From Methylotenera sp. (GTDB taxonomy: Bacteria > Pseudomonadota > Gammaproteobacteria > Burkholderiales > Methylophilaceae): 64,000 nt of DNA. Shown here piece after piece: positions 1-7,596 of the stretch. Every line of letters starts with the position of its first letter. The first letter of the stretch is position 1. Under the pieces are notes generated by a model. The model was not told the origin of the DNA and made no database searches. It saw only the letters and a list, made by a program, of their open reading frames with translations. The position numbers and the translations under genes are program-made. The stretch is from NCBI GenBank assembly GCA_030693535.1, contig JAUYAL010000026.1:62001-126000 (forward strand), written 5' to 3'.

Positions 1-405
1 CATGTGCTTGGCCGCACCTAAAATAGCGTCTACTGGGCAGGCTTGTATGCATAAGGTACAGCCAATACATGTGGCTTCATCAATAAAAGCCAGTGCTTTG
101 GGTTTCTCTACGCCATTGGCTGCATTGATAGGCTTATATTCTACCCCCATTAAATCTGCCAAAGCATGTGCTCCAGCATCGCCGCCTGGAGGGCATTGGT
201 TAATATCAGCCTCACCTGATGCAATGGCAGTAGCATAGGGCTTACAGCCAGGGTAGCCGCATTGACCGCATTGTGTTTGTGGCAAGATTGCGTCGATACG
301 CGCCACCAATGGATCCCCTTCGACTTTAAATAATAAAGCCGCGATACCCAGAAGCCCGCCTAATATCAAGGCTAGGCCAATCATGATGTAAAGTGAAATT
401 AGCAT
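1..405 (-). CDS. rnfB: Electron transport complex subunit RnfB (partial, C-terminus outside window)
   Basis: RnfB is the iron-sulfur subunit of the membrane Rnf complex, which couples ferredoxin/NADH electron transfer to ion movement. Translation from the ATG at 405 gives an N-terminal membrane helix (residues 4-26), then the four-cysteine cluster motif C46, C49, C54, C71 (CGQCGYPGC...C). A bacterial ferredoxin motif starts at C113 ([12 protein letters not shown]). The frame stays open through base 1, so about 135 residues are seen and the rest lies outside. rnfA lies just upstream on the same strand, which supports an rnfA-rnfB operon. The family call is secure. Confidence 0.95.
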   Translation of the reverse strand, partial: MLISLYIMIGLALILGGLLGIAALLFKVEGDPLVARIDAILPQTQCGQCGYPGCKPYATAIASGEADINQCPPGGDAGAHALADLMGVEYKPINAANGVEKPKALAFIDEATCIGCTLCIQACPVDAILGAAKHM

Positions 406-436
406 GTCGGTATTTATCAGGACTTAATATTTTTGT

Positions 437-1030
437 TTAATATTTATCTAGGCCAGCAAAACCCATAAAGGCCAAACTCATTAGCGCAGCTGTTACCATT
501 GCGATTGCTGAGCCTTTAAGAGCGATTGGCACGTCAGCAGCTTCTAGGCGTTCACGCATGGATGCGAACAAGATGAGAACAAGTGAAAACCCTATCGCAC
601 CGCCCATTCCAAATAATAATGATTCTAAAAAACTATGGCTGGCTTGTGCATTTAAAAGTGGAATACCCAGAACTGCGCAGTTGGTGGTGATTAAAGGTAA
701 AAATATCCCTAAACCTTGATACAGTGGCGGGAAATTCTTTTCCATAATCATTTCGGTAAGTTGCACCACACTAGCAATAATCACGATGAATGAAAGTGTA
801 CGTAAATACTGTAAGTTGTTCGGTTCAAGCAGGTAGTGATTAACGCCCCAGCTAGTCATGGAGCCTATACTTAGTACGAAAGCCGTGGCGCCAGCCATGC
901 CAATCGACGCTTCTAGTTTTTTAGAAACGCCCATAAACGGGCAAAGCCCTAGGATTTTGACCAGCACGATGTTATTTACAAGTACTGTGCCGATTAGAAT
1001 CATAATGTAATGATGGAAATCTATTGCCAT
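437..1030 (-). CDS. rnfA: Electron transport complex subunit RnfA
   Basis: An integral inner-membrane subunit of the Rnf complex. The 197 residues match the usual family length (about 193) and are almost entirely hydrophobic, consistent with six helices. The N-terminal signature [20 protein letters not shown] (about residues 18-37), with the conserved cysteine in LGLCPF, is diagnostic of RnfA/RnfE. The ATG at 1030 places this signature where it lies in homologues. The gene is 31 bp upstream of rnfB and probably co-transcribed with it. It is divergent from dapA. Confidence 0.95.
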   Translation of the reverse strand: MAIDFHHYIMILIGTVLVNNIVLVKILGLCPFMGVSKKLEASIGMAGATAFVLSIGSMTSWGVNHYLLEPNNLQYLRTLSFIVIIASVVQLTEMIMEKNFPPLYQGLGIFLPLITTNCAVLGIPLLNAQASHSFLESLLFGMGGAIGFSLVLILFASMRERLEAADVPIALKGSAIAMVTAALMSLAFMGFAGLDKY

Positions 1031-1304
1031 AAGTTTCTATAAAATTCTGATTAAATAAATCAAGTGAATTATACCGCGTTTAACATTGAAAGTGCCTGTC
1101 AGAAAAGCGCTGAGAGTAATAGGATTCGTAATATAACGCTAAGTTTTATTATGTACAAAGTATAAATAATTATAGAGGTATAACTAGATGGAATATCTCT
1201 ATATCTATAGGTAAATAGTTAGACTTATAAGTTTGCTTATAGAAGCTGTTTATTTGCTAAGGTTTTAAGTTAAAATGGCGGATTAAAAATAGTTTGGGTT
1301 TACT

Positions 1305-2180
1305 ATGCTGCAAGGTAGTCTAGTTGCTATCGTAACGCCAATGTTTGAAGACGGGCGTTTGGATATACCATCACTGAAAGCTTTGATTGATTTTCATATC
1401 AATCAAGGTAGTGATGGAATTGTTATTGTAGGTACTACAGGTGAGTCGCCGACAGTAGATTTTGACGAGCATTGCTTGTTGATAAAAACAGCCGTGAGTC
1501 AAGTAAATGGCCGTGTTCCAGTCATTGCGGGTACAGGCGCAAATTCAACTAAAGAAGCAATCGAGCTTACGCAAAAAGCGAAAGAGTTGGGTGTAGATGC
1601 TTGCTTGTTAGTTGCACCTTATTATAATAAACCCACGCAAGAAGGTTTATATCAGCATTTTATGGCCATTGCCAATGTAGTGGATATCCCACAAATTTTA
1701 TATAACGTACCAGGTCGCACTGGTTGCGACATTAGCAATGACACCACGCTACGCTTAGCTGCACACAAAAACATTATTGGCATTAAAGATGCCACAGGTG
1801 GTATAGAGCGTGGAACGGATTTGATTTTACGCGCCCCGAAAGATTTTGCTGTGTTAAGTGGTGATGATGCTACGGCAATGTCCTTAATGTTGCTAGGTGG
1901 TAAAGGTGTGATTACTGTTACTGGTAACGTAGCGCCAAAAATGATGCATGAAATGTGTGTTGCAGCAGTTGCGGGCGATGCAATAAAAGCACGTGAAATT
2001 AATGCTAAGTTATTTCAGCTACATCAAAAATTGTTTGTTGAAGCAAATCCTAGCCCGGTTAAATGGGTGTTAGTGCAAATGGGTTTAATTAAAACAGGCA
2101 TTCGTCTGCCAATGTTGCAATTGTCAGCGCAATATCATGATGTTTTGCGAAGCGCTTGCAAACCTGCAAAGCTTTTGTAG
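1305..2180 (+). CDS. dapA: 4-hydroxy-tetrahydrodipicolinate synthase
   Basis: Condenses pyruvate with aspartate semialdehyde in the first committed step of diaminopimelate/lysine synthesis, in the cytoplasm. The 291-residue TIM barrel carries the GTTGES motif (residues 43-48, with the active-site Thr), Tyr133 in YNVPGRTG and the Schiff-base Lys161 in GIKDATG. All catalytic positions are therefore intact and at the E. coli numbering. It is followed 86 bp later by bamC, the same order as in many proteobacteria. No lysine riboswitch was recognised in the 274 bp upstream. Confidence 0.97.
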   Translation: MLQGSLVAIVTPMFEDGRLDIPSLKALIDFHINQGSDGIVIVGTTGESPTVDFDEHCLLIKTAVSQVNGRVPVIAGTGANSTKEAIELTQKAKELGVDACLLVAPYYNKPTQEGLYQHFMAIANVVDIPQILYNVPGRTGCDISNDTTLRLAAHKNIIGIKDATGGIERGTDLILRAPKDFAVLSGDDATAMSLMLLGGKGVITVTGNVAPKMMHEMCVAAVAGDAIKAREINAKLFQLHQKLFVEANPSPVKWVLVQMGLIKTGIRLPMLQLSAQYHDVLRSACKPAKLL

Positions 2181-2266
2181 AGATTATTTAATAGTACTTG
2201 CATTATTAGTACTTAGCTGAACATCTAGTTACAACGATTTATAAAGTATTTTATAAAGAGGTTTGA

Positions 2267-3535
2267 ATGAAACAAACAAATATTAAACACCTGAATTTGA
2301 AATATAGCGCAGTTTATCTACTCATTATTGTTAGCTTGGTAGGTTGTGATTCTATTCCGTTCATAAATAACACCTCAGATTACAAAGGCGCAGGTCGTTC
2401 TCGCCCACTAGAAGTTCCTCCTGACTTAACAGCGAGCCCGGTGAGTGATGCTTATTCTATTCCTGGCAGTACTAATTATTCAACCTATAGTCAAGCACAA
2501 GAAGGCCAAGAGGTGGCTGTAGAGAAAGTGTTGACGACGCCCGAAGGTGTTAGGTTGGAAAAAGCTGGCGCACAACGCTGGTTAGTTGTGAATGCTCCAG
2601 CAGAAAAAATATGGCCAGTGATACGTGAATTTTGGAATGATCAAGGATTTGCTGTACGTTCAGAAAATGCTCAGCTAGGAGTGATGGAAACTGAATGGAT
2701 TGATTCTGAAGAAATTAAAAAAGATGATTCAGGAAATATTGGCGATAAATTTGACAAATGGTTAGACAAATTATCAGGATTTGCCGATAAGAAAAAATTT
2801 CGCACGCGTTTGGAACGTGGCAGTGAAGCTGGCACGACTGAAATTTATATGACGCACCGCTCTGTGACAGGCGCACCTGATGACGGTAAAACTAGAATCA
2901 AAACGCAATTAGGCGAAATTGATATGGGTTATAGAGTCGATGCAAAAACTGCACCTACAGTAGATGCGAGAGATGCTGAGTTAGATGCTGAATTATTGCG
3001 CCGATTAATGGTGAAGCTGGGTGTTGAAGAGCAGAAGTCAAAAGAAATCATTGCTCAAGGTATTACTTTAAAGCGTGCTGAAGTGGTAAAAGAAACAGAT
3101 GGTAGTGCCAGATTAATCTTAAATGATACATTTGATCGTGCGTGGCGCCGAGTAGGATTGGCGCTGGATAGAATTGGTTTTGTTATAGAAGATAAAGATC
3201 GTTCTAATGGTTTATTCTTTGTACGATATGCAGATGTAGATATTGATGACACACCGCAGAAAAAGAAAGGTTTTTTCGAATCCTTAAAATTCTGGGGTGA
3301 TGATGATAAAAAAGAAGTCAAATCACAAAAAGAAGACAAAAGTATCATGGATAGCCTTAAATTTTGGGGTACGGATGACAAACAAAAAGTTAATCCAGAA
3401 AAACAATATCGAATTAAAGTGGCCGATGGTGACAAAGATAATGCCGTTGTAACGGTAGTGGATGCAGAGGGTGCGCGAGTAAAAACTACAACGGCAAATC
3501 GTATTGTAGCTCTCATGTACGAACAGCTAAAATAA
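2267..3535 (+). CDS. bamC: Outer membrane assembly lipoprotein BamC
   Basis: A lipoprotein of the BAM complex that inserts beta-barrel proteins into the outer membrane. The N-terminus has a signal peptide with lipobox LVGC (lipidated Cys27), followed by a proline-rich flexible segment (residues 45-70) and two helix-grip domains (about 100-260 and 275-420). At 422 residues it is longer than E. coli BamC (344). The extra length is largely a Lys/Asp-rich insert around residues 325-380 in which SLKFWG-x-DDK occurs twice. Context after dapA supports the call. RBS-like AAAGAGG precedes the ATG. Confidence 0.9.
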   Translation: MKQTNIKHLNLKYSAVYLLIIVSLVGCDSIPFINNTSDYKGAGRSRPLEVPPDLTASPVSDAYSIPGSTNYSTYSQAQEGQEVAVEKVLTTPEGVRLEKAGAQRWLVVNAPAEKIWPVIREFWNDQGFAVRSENAQLGVMETEWIDSEEIKKDDSGNIGDKFDKWLDKLSGFADKKKFRTRLERGSEAGTTEIYMTHRSVTGAPDDGKTRIKTQLGEIDMGYRVDAKTAPTVDARDAELDAELLRRLMVKLGVEEQKSKEIIAQGITLKRAEVVKETDGSARLILNDTFDRAWRRVGLALDRIGFVIEDKDRSNGLFFVRYADVDIDDTPQKKKGFFESLKFWGDDDKKEVKSQKEDKSIMDSLKFWGTDDKQKVNPEKQYRIKVADGDKDNAVVTVVDAEGARVKTTTANRIVALMYEQLK

Positions 3536-3565
3536 TATTTTATTGGTAATTTAAAGGCTCCGCTA

Positions 3566-4339
3566 ATGCGTTTTGCCTCACTTGGAAGCGGAAGTGCGGG
3601 CAACGCGCTAGTAGTTGCCAAGAGCAGTACTATGTTAATGCTCGATTGTGGTTTTAGTGTTAAAGAAACAGTATTTAGGCTCGCACGATTGAATGTTGAG
3701 GCAAGCGATTTAACTGGTATTGTGATTACACATGAGCATGATGACCATGCTAGCGGCGCGTTTAAGTTTGCTGCAAAGTACAATATCCCTGTGTGGCTTA
3801 CTTACGGTACACTTAAAATGGTGACACGTTACCTGCCAAATCAACACGGCATTAAGTTGAATGTGATTGATAGCCATAGTCATTTTGCGATTGACGATCT
3901 GCAAGTGCAACCATACCCTGTGCCACATGATGCGCGAGAACCTGTTCAATGTATTTTTTCTGATGGTAATCATCAGTTAGGTGTGCTTACTGACGTAGGA
4001 CGCACCACGCCGCACATTGAAGATAAATTAAGTGGTTGCAAAGCACTTGTGCTCGAATGTAACCATGATGCAAATATGTTGCAATCAGGCCCTTATAGTT
4101 GGGCGCTAAAGCAGCGCGTAGGTGGAGATTTAGGGCATTTAGAGAATTCAGATTCTGCCAAGCTATTATCAAAATTAGACAATAGTCAGTTGCAGCATAT
4201 TGTGGCAGCTCATTTAAGCGCTAAAAATAACACACCACTATTGGCCAAAATGGCATTAGCTCAAGTATTGGGCTGTGAAGATAGCTGGATTGGTATTGCA
4301 GACCAAATGCGTGGGTTTGATTGGCGTGGGATTACTTAG
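3566..4339 (+). CDS. MBL-fold metallohydrolase, YycJ/RNase J-like
   Basis: A metallo-beta-lactamase-fold hydrolase of 257 residues, close to the YycJ/WalJ-type group. The di-metal motif HEHDDH is at residues 56-61. Downstream histidines sit in YPVPHDAREP and ECNHDAN, and a C-terminal AAHLSAKNN supplies another. Family members act as exonucleases or phosphodiesterases; the substrate here cannot be told from sequence. It starts 31 bp after bamC and may be co-transcribed with it. Confidence 0.85.
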   Translation: MRFASLGSGSAGNALVVAKSSTMLMLDCGFSVKETVFRLARLNVEASDLTGIVITHEHDDHASGAFKFAAKYNIPVWLTYGTLKMVTRYLPNQHGIKLNVIDSHSHFAIDDLQVQPYPVPHDAREPVQCIFSDGNHQLGVLTDVGRTTPHIEDKLSGCKALVLECNHDANMLQSGPYSWALKQRVGGDLGHLENSDSAKLLSKLDNSQLQHIVAAHLSAKNNTPLLAKMALAQVLGCEDSWIGIADQMRGFDWRGIT

Positions 4340-4360
4340 TAGTAGGTGCCAGAAACAGCC

Positions 4361-4390
4361 AAAAAAAAGCCGACTAAAAGTCGGCTTTCA
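4361..4390 (-). terminator. Rho-independent terminator of the repeat lipoprotein gene
   Basis: An 8-bp perfect stem, AGCCGACT (4368-4375) with AGTCGGCT (4379-4386), and a 3-nt loop. On the minus strand it is followed by eight T residues. On the plus strand the T-tract is only three bases. It therefore serves mainly the minus-strand lipoprotein gene ending at 4410. Confidence 0.85.
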
Positions 4391-4409
4391 ATTGCTTACT
4401 AAAAACTAA

Positions 4410-4646
4410 TTAGTGAGCAGCAGCAGGTGCAGCTTCAGCAGCAGGTGCAGCTTCAGCAGGTGCAGCTTCAGCAGCAGGTGCAGCTTCAGCAGGTGCAGCT
4501 TCAGCAGGTGCAGCTTCAGCAGCAGGTGCAGCTTCAGCAGCAGGAGCTTCAGCAGCAGGAGCTTCAACAGGAGCTTCAGCAGCTTTTTCGCCACAAGCAG
4601 TAACAGCAAGAGCTAACAATGCAGCAAGTAAAATTGAACGTGTCAT
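4410..4646 (-). CDS. Small Ala/Glu/Pro-repeat lipoprotein
   Basis: A 78-residue protein with a signal peptide and a lipobox at AVTAC (Cys18). The mature part is almost wholly tandem AAEAAPAEAAP-type repeats ending in AAAH. Function is unknown; similar repeat-rich small lipoproteins occur in betaproteobacteria. The minus frame is chosen because it alone gives a signal peptide and a strong terminator downstream. The other open frames (Leu/Lys-rich and Ser/Phe-rich) are by-products of the repeat. The repeat could vary in length by slippage. Confidence 0.75.
   Translation of the reverse strand: MTRSILLAALLALAVTACGEKAAEAPVEAPAAEAPAAEAAPAAEAAPAEAAPAEAAPAAEAAPAEAAPAAEAAPAAAH
4414..4576. repeat. Tandem GCAGCAGGTGCAGCTTCA-like repeat
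   Basis: About ten imperfect units of 15 or 18 bp built from GCAGGTGCAGCTTCA with an optional extra GCA. The array lies inside the lipoprotein gene and encodes its Ala/Glu/Pro units. All units are multiples of three, so copy-number change keeps the frame. Confidence 0.85.
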
Positions 4647-4834
4647 TTTGATTCCTTAAGGTTTATAACTAGTTAAAAAAGCGTTTTCGATAAGGGCTGA
4701 AAAGTTTTATCTAATTAGCTATACCGAGTGGCGCAAATTTTACCAGCAATTTTTAAAAAAACTAGTGGTTTTCATCACTAAAACGACAAAAATTTAAAAA
4801 AAGTCTGATTTTTACAACACATTAACAAATTTCA

Positions 4835-5695
4835 TTAGTCTACTTTAATTGAAAGTTCGTTATTATGTAACTGACCATAGCTTTGAAGGCTTAAAATCGC
4901 GCGGCTTACTTCATCTTTTTGTTGCATGATGCCTCCCAAATTTAACCATTCACCTCTTTTAGCACGCACAACAGTGCTGAGTTCTTCAAAGTCGATAAAG
5001 CCTTTTTGATTGAGCTGTGCAATTCTTGGGATGATTTCTAACTCTATTTGGTTGCCTATACTGCGCGGGCGCACAACAAAGCCTGTTGATATATCAATAA
5101 ATTCTATGGTTTGCTGTACGCTAATATAGCGACGTGTTAGTAATAGCCATTCTTGAGTAAAAGGCACCGATTGACCAACGCGAATAAATGCTGATTCACC
5201 ATCTAATACATTGATGAATTGATTACTGCTGTTTTTTGTATTGTTCTGCCTACTTTCAATGTCTAGCTGAATTCCATTTCTAGAATCCCTAGGGTATTTA
5301 CCGGTTCCAATTTTTACATTACCAACCTGTTTTCGACCATTTATATCTACGCCATCTTGCGTTGTTTGAAGATTATTTTGGCGACTAACCGTAATTTTAA
5401 AATTCTGACGCATTACATCCAATGTTGCTATCACTTGCTCAATTTCTCGTAATTTTTCAGGGCTGGCACGGATAATTAGATGATTTTGCATTCCAGTCAC
5501 CGCACCATCGTTACCAGCTAATGGTTGAATGATTGGCAAAATGTCTTGTGCAAAGCGATATTGCAAATTGATAATTTTGAATTCTGTAGCTGCAATCCCA
5601 TTCAACGGCAATAGCATCACCAGCAATAGAAAGCATGCTGAAGTCACTTTGTTCAAGGGTATTTTAAGTGCTTGAAGATTTATAATGAGTATCAT
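4835..5695 (-). CDS. Secretin-like protein (short, type II/III secretion or PilQ-related)
   Basis: A 286-residue exported protein with a hydrophobic N-terminal signal (about residues 8-36). Residues 38-95 resemble a secretin N-domain (LQYRFAQDILPIIQPLAGND followed by NHLIIRASPEKLREIEQVI). Residues 185-285 resemble part of a secretin core, with VRPRSIG, ELEIIPRI and GEWLNLGGI. Full secretins exceed 500 residues, so this is a reduced version and may not form a gate. It starts 13 bp after the gene at 5709-6209 and looks like the end of an operon with roxA. Confidence 0.7.
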   Translation of the reverse strand: MILIINLQALKIPLNKVTSACFLLLVMLLPLNGIAATEFKIINLQYRFAQDILPIIQPLAGNDGAVTGMQNHLIIRASPEKLREIEQVIATLDVMRQNFKITVSRQNNLQTTQDGVDINGRKQVGNVKIGTGKYPRDSRNGIQLDIESRQNNTKNSSNQFINVLDGESAFIRVGQSVPFTQEWLLLTRRYISVQQTIEFIDISTGFVVRPRSIGNQIELEIIPRIAQLNQKGFIDFEELSTVVRAKRGEWLNLGGIMQQKDEVSRAILSLQSYGQLHNNELSIKVD

Positions 5696-5708
5696 AGGGA
5701 ATTGAGTA

Positions 5709-6209
5709 TCAGAGGCCTAGTCTGGAAATGGTAACCACATCATGTGTGGCCTCCAATAACTCTTTAAATCTTGTATTAAGCAAACTTGCATTTTCAACAT
5801 CATTCAAACCATACTTAAAGCGTGCTTGGTCAATATGAACTCGCTTGATGTAATTTTGGATATCGGCCAATATAAAGCAGTCTTTGGCATGTTTTGCCGA
5901 CTGATTTGTTTCATACACCGTCATTTTATGTCTAAATGTTGTCAGTAAATTTAATAGTCGAGGACATTTTCCTGTAAAGAATCCAGTGTCCTGCAAAATG
6001 ATTGTTAATTTACTAGCAGGACTTTTAACTAAAAACTGTTGAAAAAGATCATAAGTTAGCTTGCTTGAAAAATCACCATGACTCAAATCTTGGTCGAAAA
6101 TCAGCAGTTCATGCTGAGCGCTAGCTAAAATAATATGAATTGCTTCGGCATATAGTTGCTCACCAACAAGAATTTGGTCTGGTATAAGCGTTGAGTTTGT
6201 ATTCATCAT
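5709..6209 (-). CDS. Conserved hypothetical protein (possible DUF7931 / PLD-like fold)
   Basis: 166 residues, soluble, with no signal peptide. The pattern of a segment LLIFDQDLSHGDF (about 35-47) followed by LTIILQDTGF and a late HIDQARFKY resembles a phospholipase-D-like fold. The catalytic HKD motif is absent. Proteins of this type occur near JmjC-type ribosomal oxygenases in betaproteobacteria, which agrees with roxA directly upstream. No biochemical role can be assigned. The fold and family name are inferences from recall. Confidence 0.6.
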   Translation of the reverse strand: MMNTNSTLIPDQILVGEQLYAEAIHIILASAQHELLIFDQDLSHGDFSSKLTYDLFQQFLVKSPASKLTIILQDTGFFTGKCPRLLNLLTTFRHKMTVYETNQSAKHAKDCFILADIQNYIKRVHIDQARFKYGLNDVENASLLNTRFKELLEATHDVVTISRLGL

Positions 6210-6266
6210 TTTCTTCCTTTGCCTATAAATTACCTGATTTAGTTATCAAAGCTTAGCTTTCAATAG

Positions 6267-7457
6267 TCAGCTGTCAAAATTTAAGTATCCTGCAGCATAC
6301 CAATCATACATTTGTTGAAGGAGTGCTGAATCTAAGGGTTTATATGTTTCTAAATCTAACATATTGACGCGTCTATTATCTGCAAGTATTTTTAATATTA
6401 CAGCTGAATTTTCAGTAAACTTTGTCATTTCACCATTCAAAAAGAAATGATTGTCAGAAAAAAGCATTTGGCTTTTCAGGTCGAGCGAGATACCTATTTT
6501 TTCTAACTTGTTAATAAATCTAGATGATGCCATCTTTTTATTCACTCTAAAAATAACATCTACTTTAGGTTCAGAAAGGTAAGTGCCTAAAAATTCAGCA
6601 ACGACGCTATCTGACCATTTAATTTTGTGTAAGTTTGAGCTGACTTTGGTAATCATTTCTTTGCCAATTTCAGCAGCATGTTCTTGTAATGTTAAATCAG
6701 CATCTTGATATATACCATCCAAAACTAATGCATCTTGATTTAACTTGTCCTGCATGAACCCTAGAAATTCAGTGGCAAGTTCTTGGTTTTTTGGCGCTCG
6801 AAAGCCTATAGAATAAGTCATACAATCAACACCTTTGTCGGTGACCGCAATACCCCAATGCGCAAGATGTGGTGGCAAATAGAGCAAATCACCAGGTTCA
6901 ACTATCCACTCTTGTACAGTGTCAAAGTTCTGTAAAATGCGCAAAGGCGCACCTTCTACTAAACTCAAATCTGTTTGTTCGCTAATTCGCCACACACGCC
7001 TGCCTTGACCTTGTAATAGAAACACATCATAACTATCAAAGTGTGGTCCCACGCCACCACCATTTGGCGCGTAGCTCACCATTAAATCATCAAGACGTGC
7101 GTGCGGGATGAAATCAAACTGCTGTAATAAAGCTGCGCCTTCTGGCAAATGATGGTTCACACTTTGTACCAATAAGGTCCAGTTGTTATCTGGGGTGGGA
7201 TTGTCAGTTAAATTTGCAAAGCAATCTTCATCAAATGGGCCGTGGTTGGCATGCCATTTTCCTTTTTTGTACTCTACAATGCGAGATTGCACATCATCTT
7301 CACAAGCCAATCCAGCAAGCTCGTCTGGGCTTAAGAAGCCCTTAAAATTCGGAATGGCATTTTTTATCAATAATGGTTTTTTCTGCCAGTATTCATCAAG
7401 AAATTGAGCTGGAGTTAGGCCGTTAAGCAATTGCAAAGGTTTATTTTTTGATGTCAT
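6267..7457 (-). CDS. roxA: Cupin/JmjC-type ribosomal oxygenase (RoxA/YcfD-like)
   Basis: A 2-oxoglutarate/Fe(II) oxygenase expected to hydroxylate an arginine of ribosomal protein L16, as E. coli YcfD does. The iron triad is visible: H139 and D141 in GPHFDSYDVF, and a distal His in LYLPPHLAHWG (H200 aligns best). R153-R154 follow in the usual QGQGRRVWRIS segment. Length is 396 against 373 residues in E. coli. A C-terminal winged-helix-like region follows the cupin. The L16 substrate is inferred from the family. Confidence 0.85.
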   Translation of the reverse strand: MTSKNKPLQLLNGLTPAQFLDEYWQKKPLLIKNAIPNFKGFLSPDELAGLACEDDVQSRIVEYKKGKWHANHGPFDEDCFANLTDNPTPDNNWTLLVQSVNHHLPEGAALLQQFDFIPHARLDDLMVSYAPNGGGVGPHFDSYDVFLLQGQGRRVWRISEQTDLSLVEGAPLRILQNFDTVQEWIVEPGDLLYLPPHLAHWGIAVTDKGVDCMTYSIGFRAPKNQELATEFLGFMQDKLNQDALVLDGIYQDADLTLQEHAAEIGKEMITKVSSNLHKIKWSDSVVAEFLGTYLSEPKVDVIFRVNKKMASSRFINKLEKIGISLDLKSQMLFSDNHFFLNGEMTKFTENSAVILKILADNRRVNMLDLETYKPLDSALLQQMYDWYAAGYLNFDS

Positions 7458-7596
7458 AGTATGAAGTCTAGGGTTATTATTTCAGTTAATAATTATGCCA
7501 TTGCAACGCTATACTGATTGGTATATATTGAATGAATGCAAAAAAATAAATAATAATTTAGAAGTTGCCTTACATAATCTTAAAGTGGAGAGAGCT

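Noticed and set aside
2..238. Plus-strand open frame at the window start
   Set aside because: It lies opposite rnfB, whose cysteine cluster motifs on the minus strand are unmistakable.
1031..1304. Lysine riboswitch upstream of dapA
   Set aside because: No recognisable lysine-box core or terminator; only weak AT-rich stems are visible.
4414..4576. Possible CRISPR array
   Set aside because: Units are contiguous with no spacers and encode a protein repeat.
4406..4616. Leu/Lys-rich and Ser/Phe-rich frames over the tandem repeat
   Set aside because: They arise from the triplet repeat read in other frames. Only the frame with a signal peptide and lipobox is credible.
7495..7596. Longer N-terminus for the molybdopterin oxidoreductase
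   Set aside because: The extra 34 codons lack an RBS and resemble intergenic sequence. The ATG at 7597 has GGAGAG in front.
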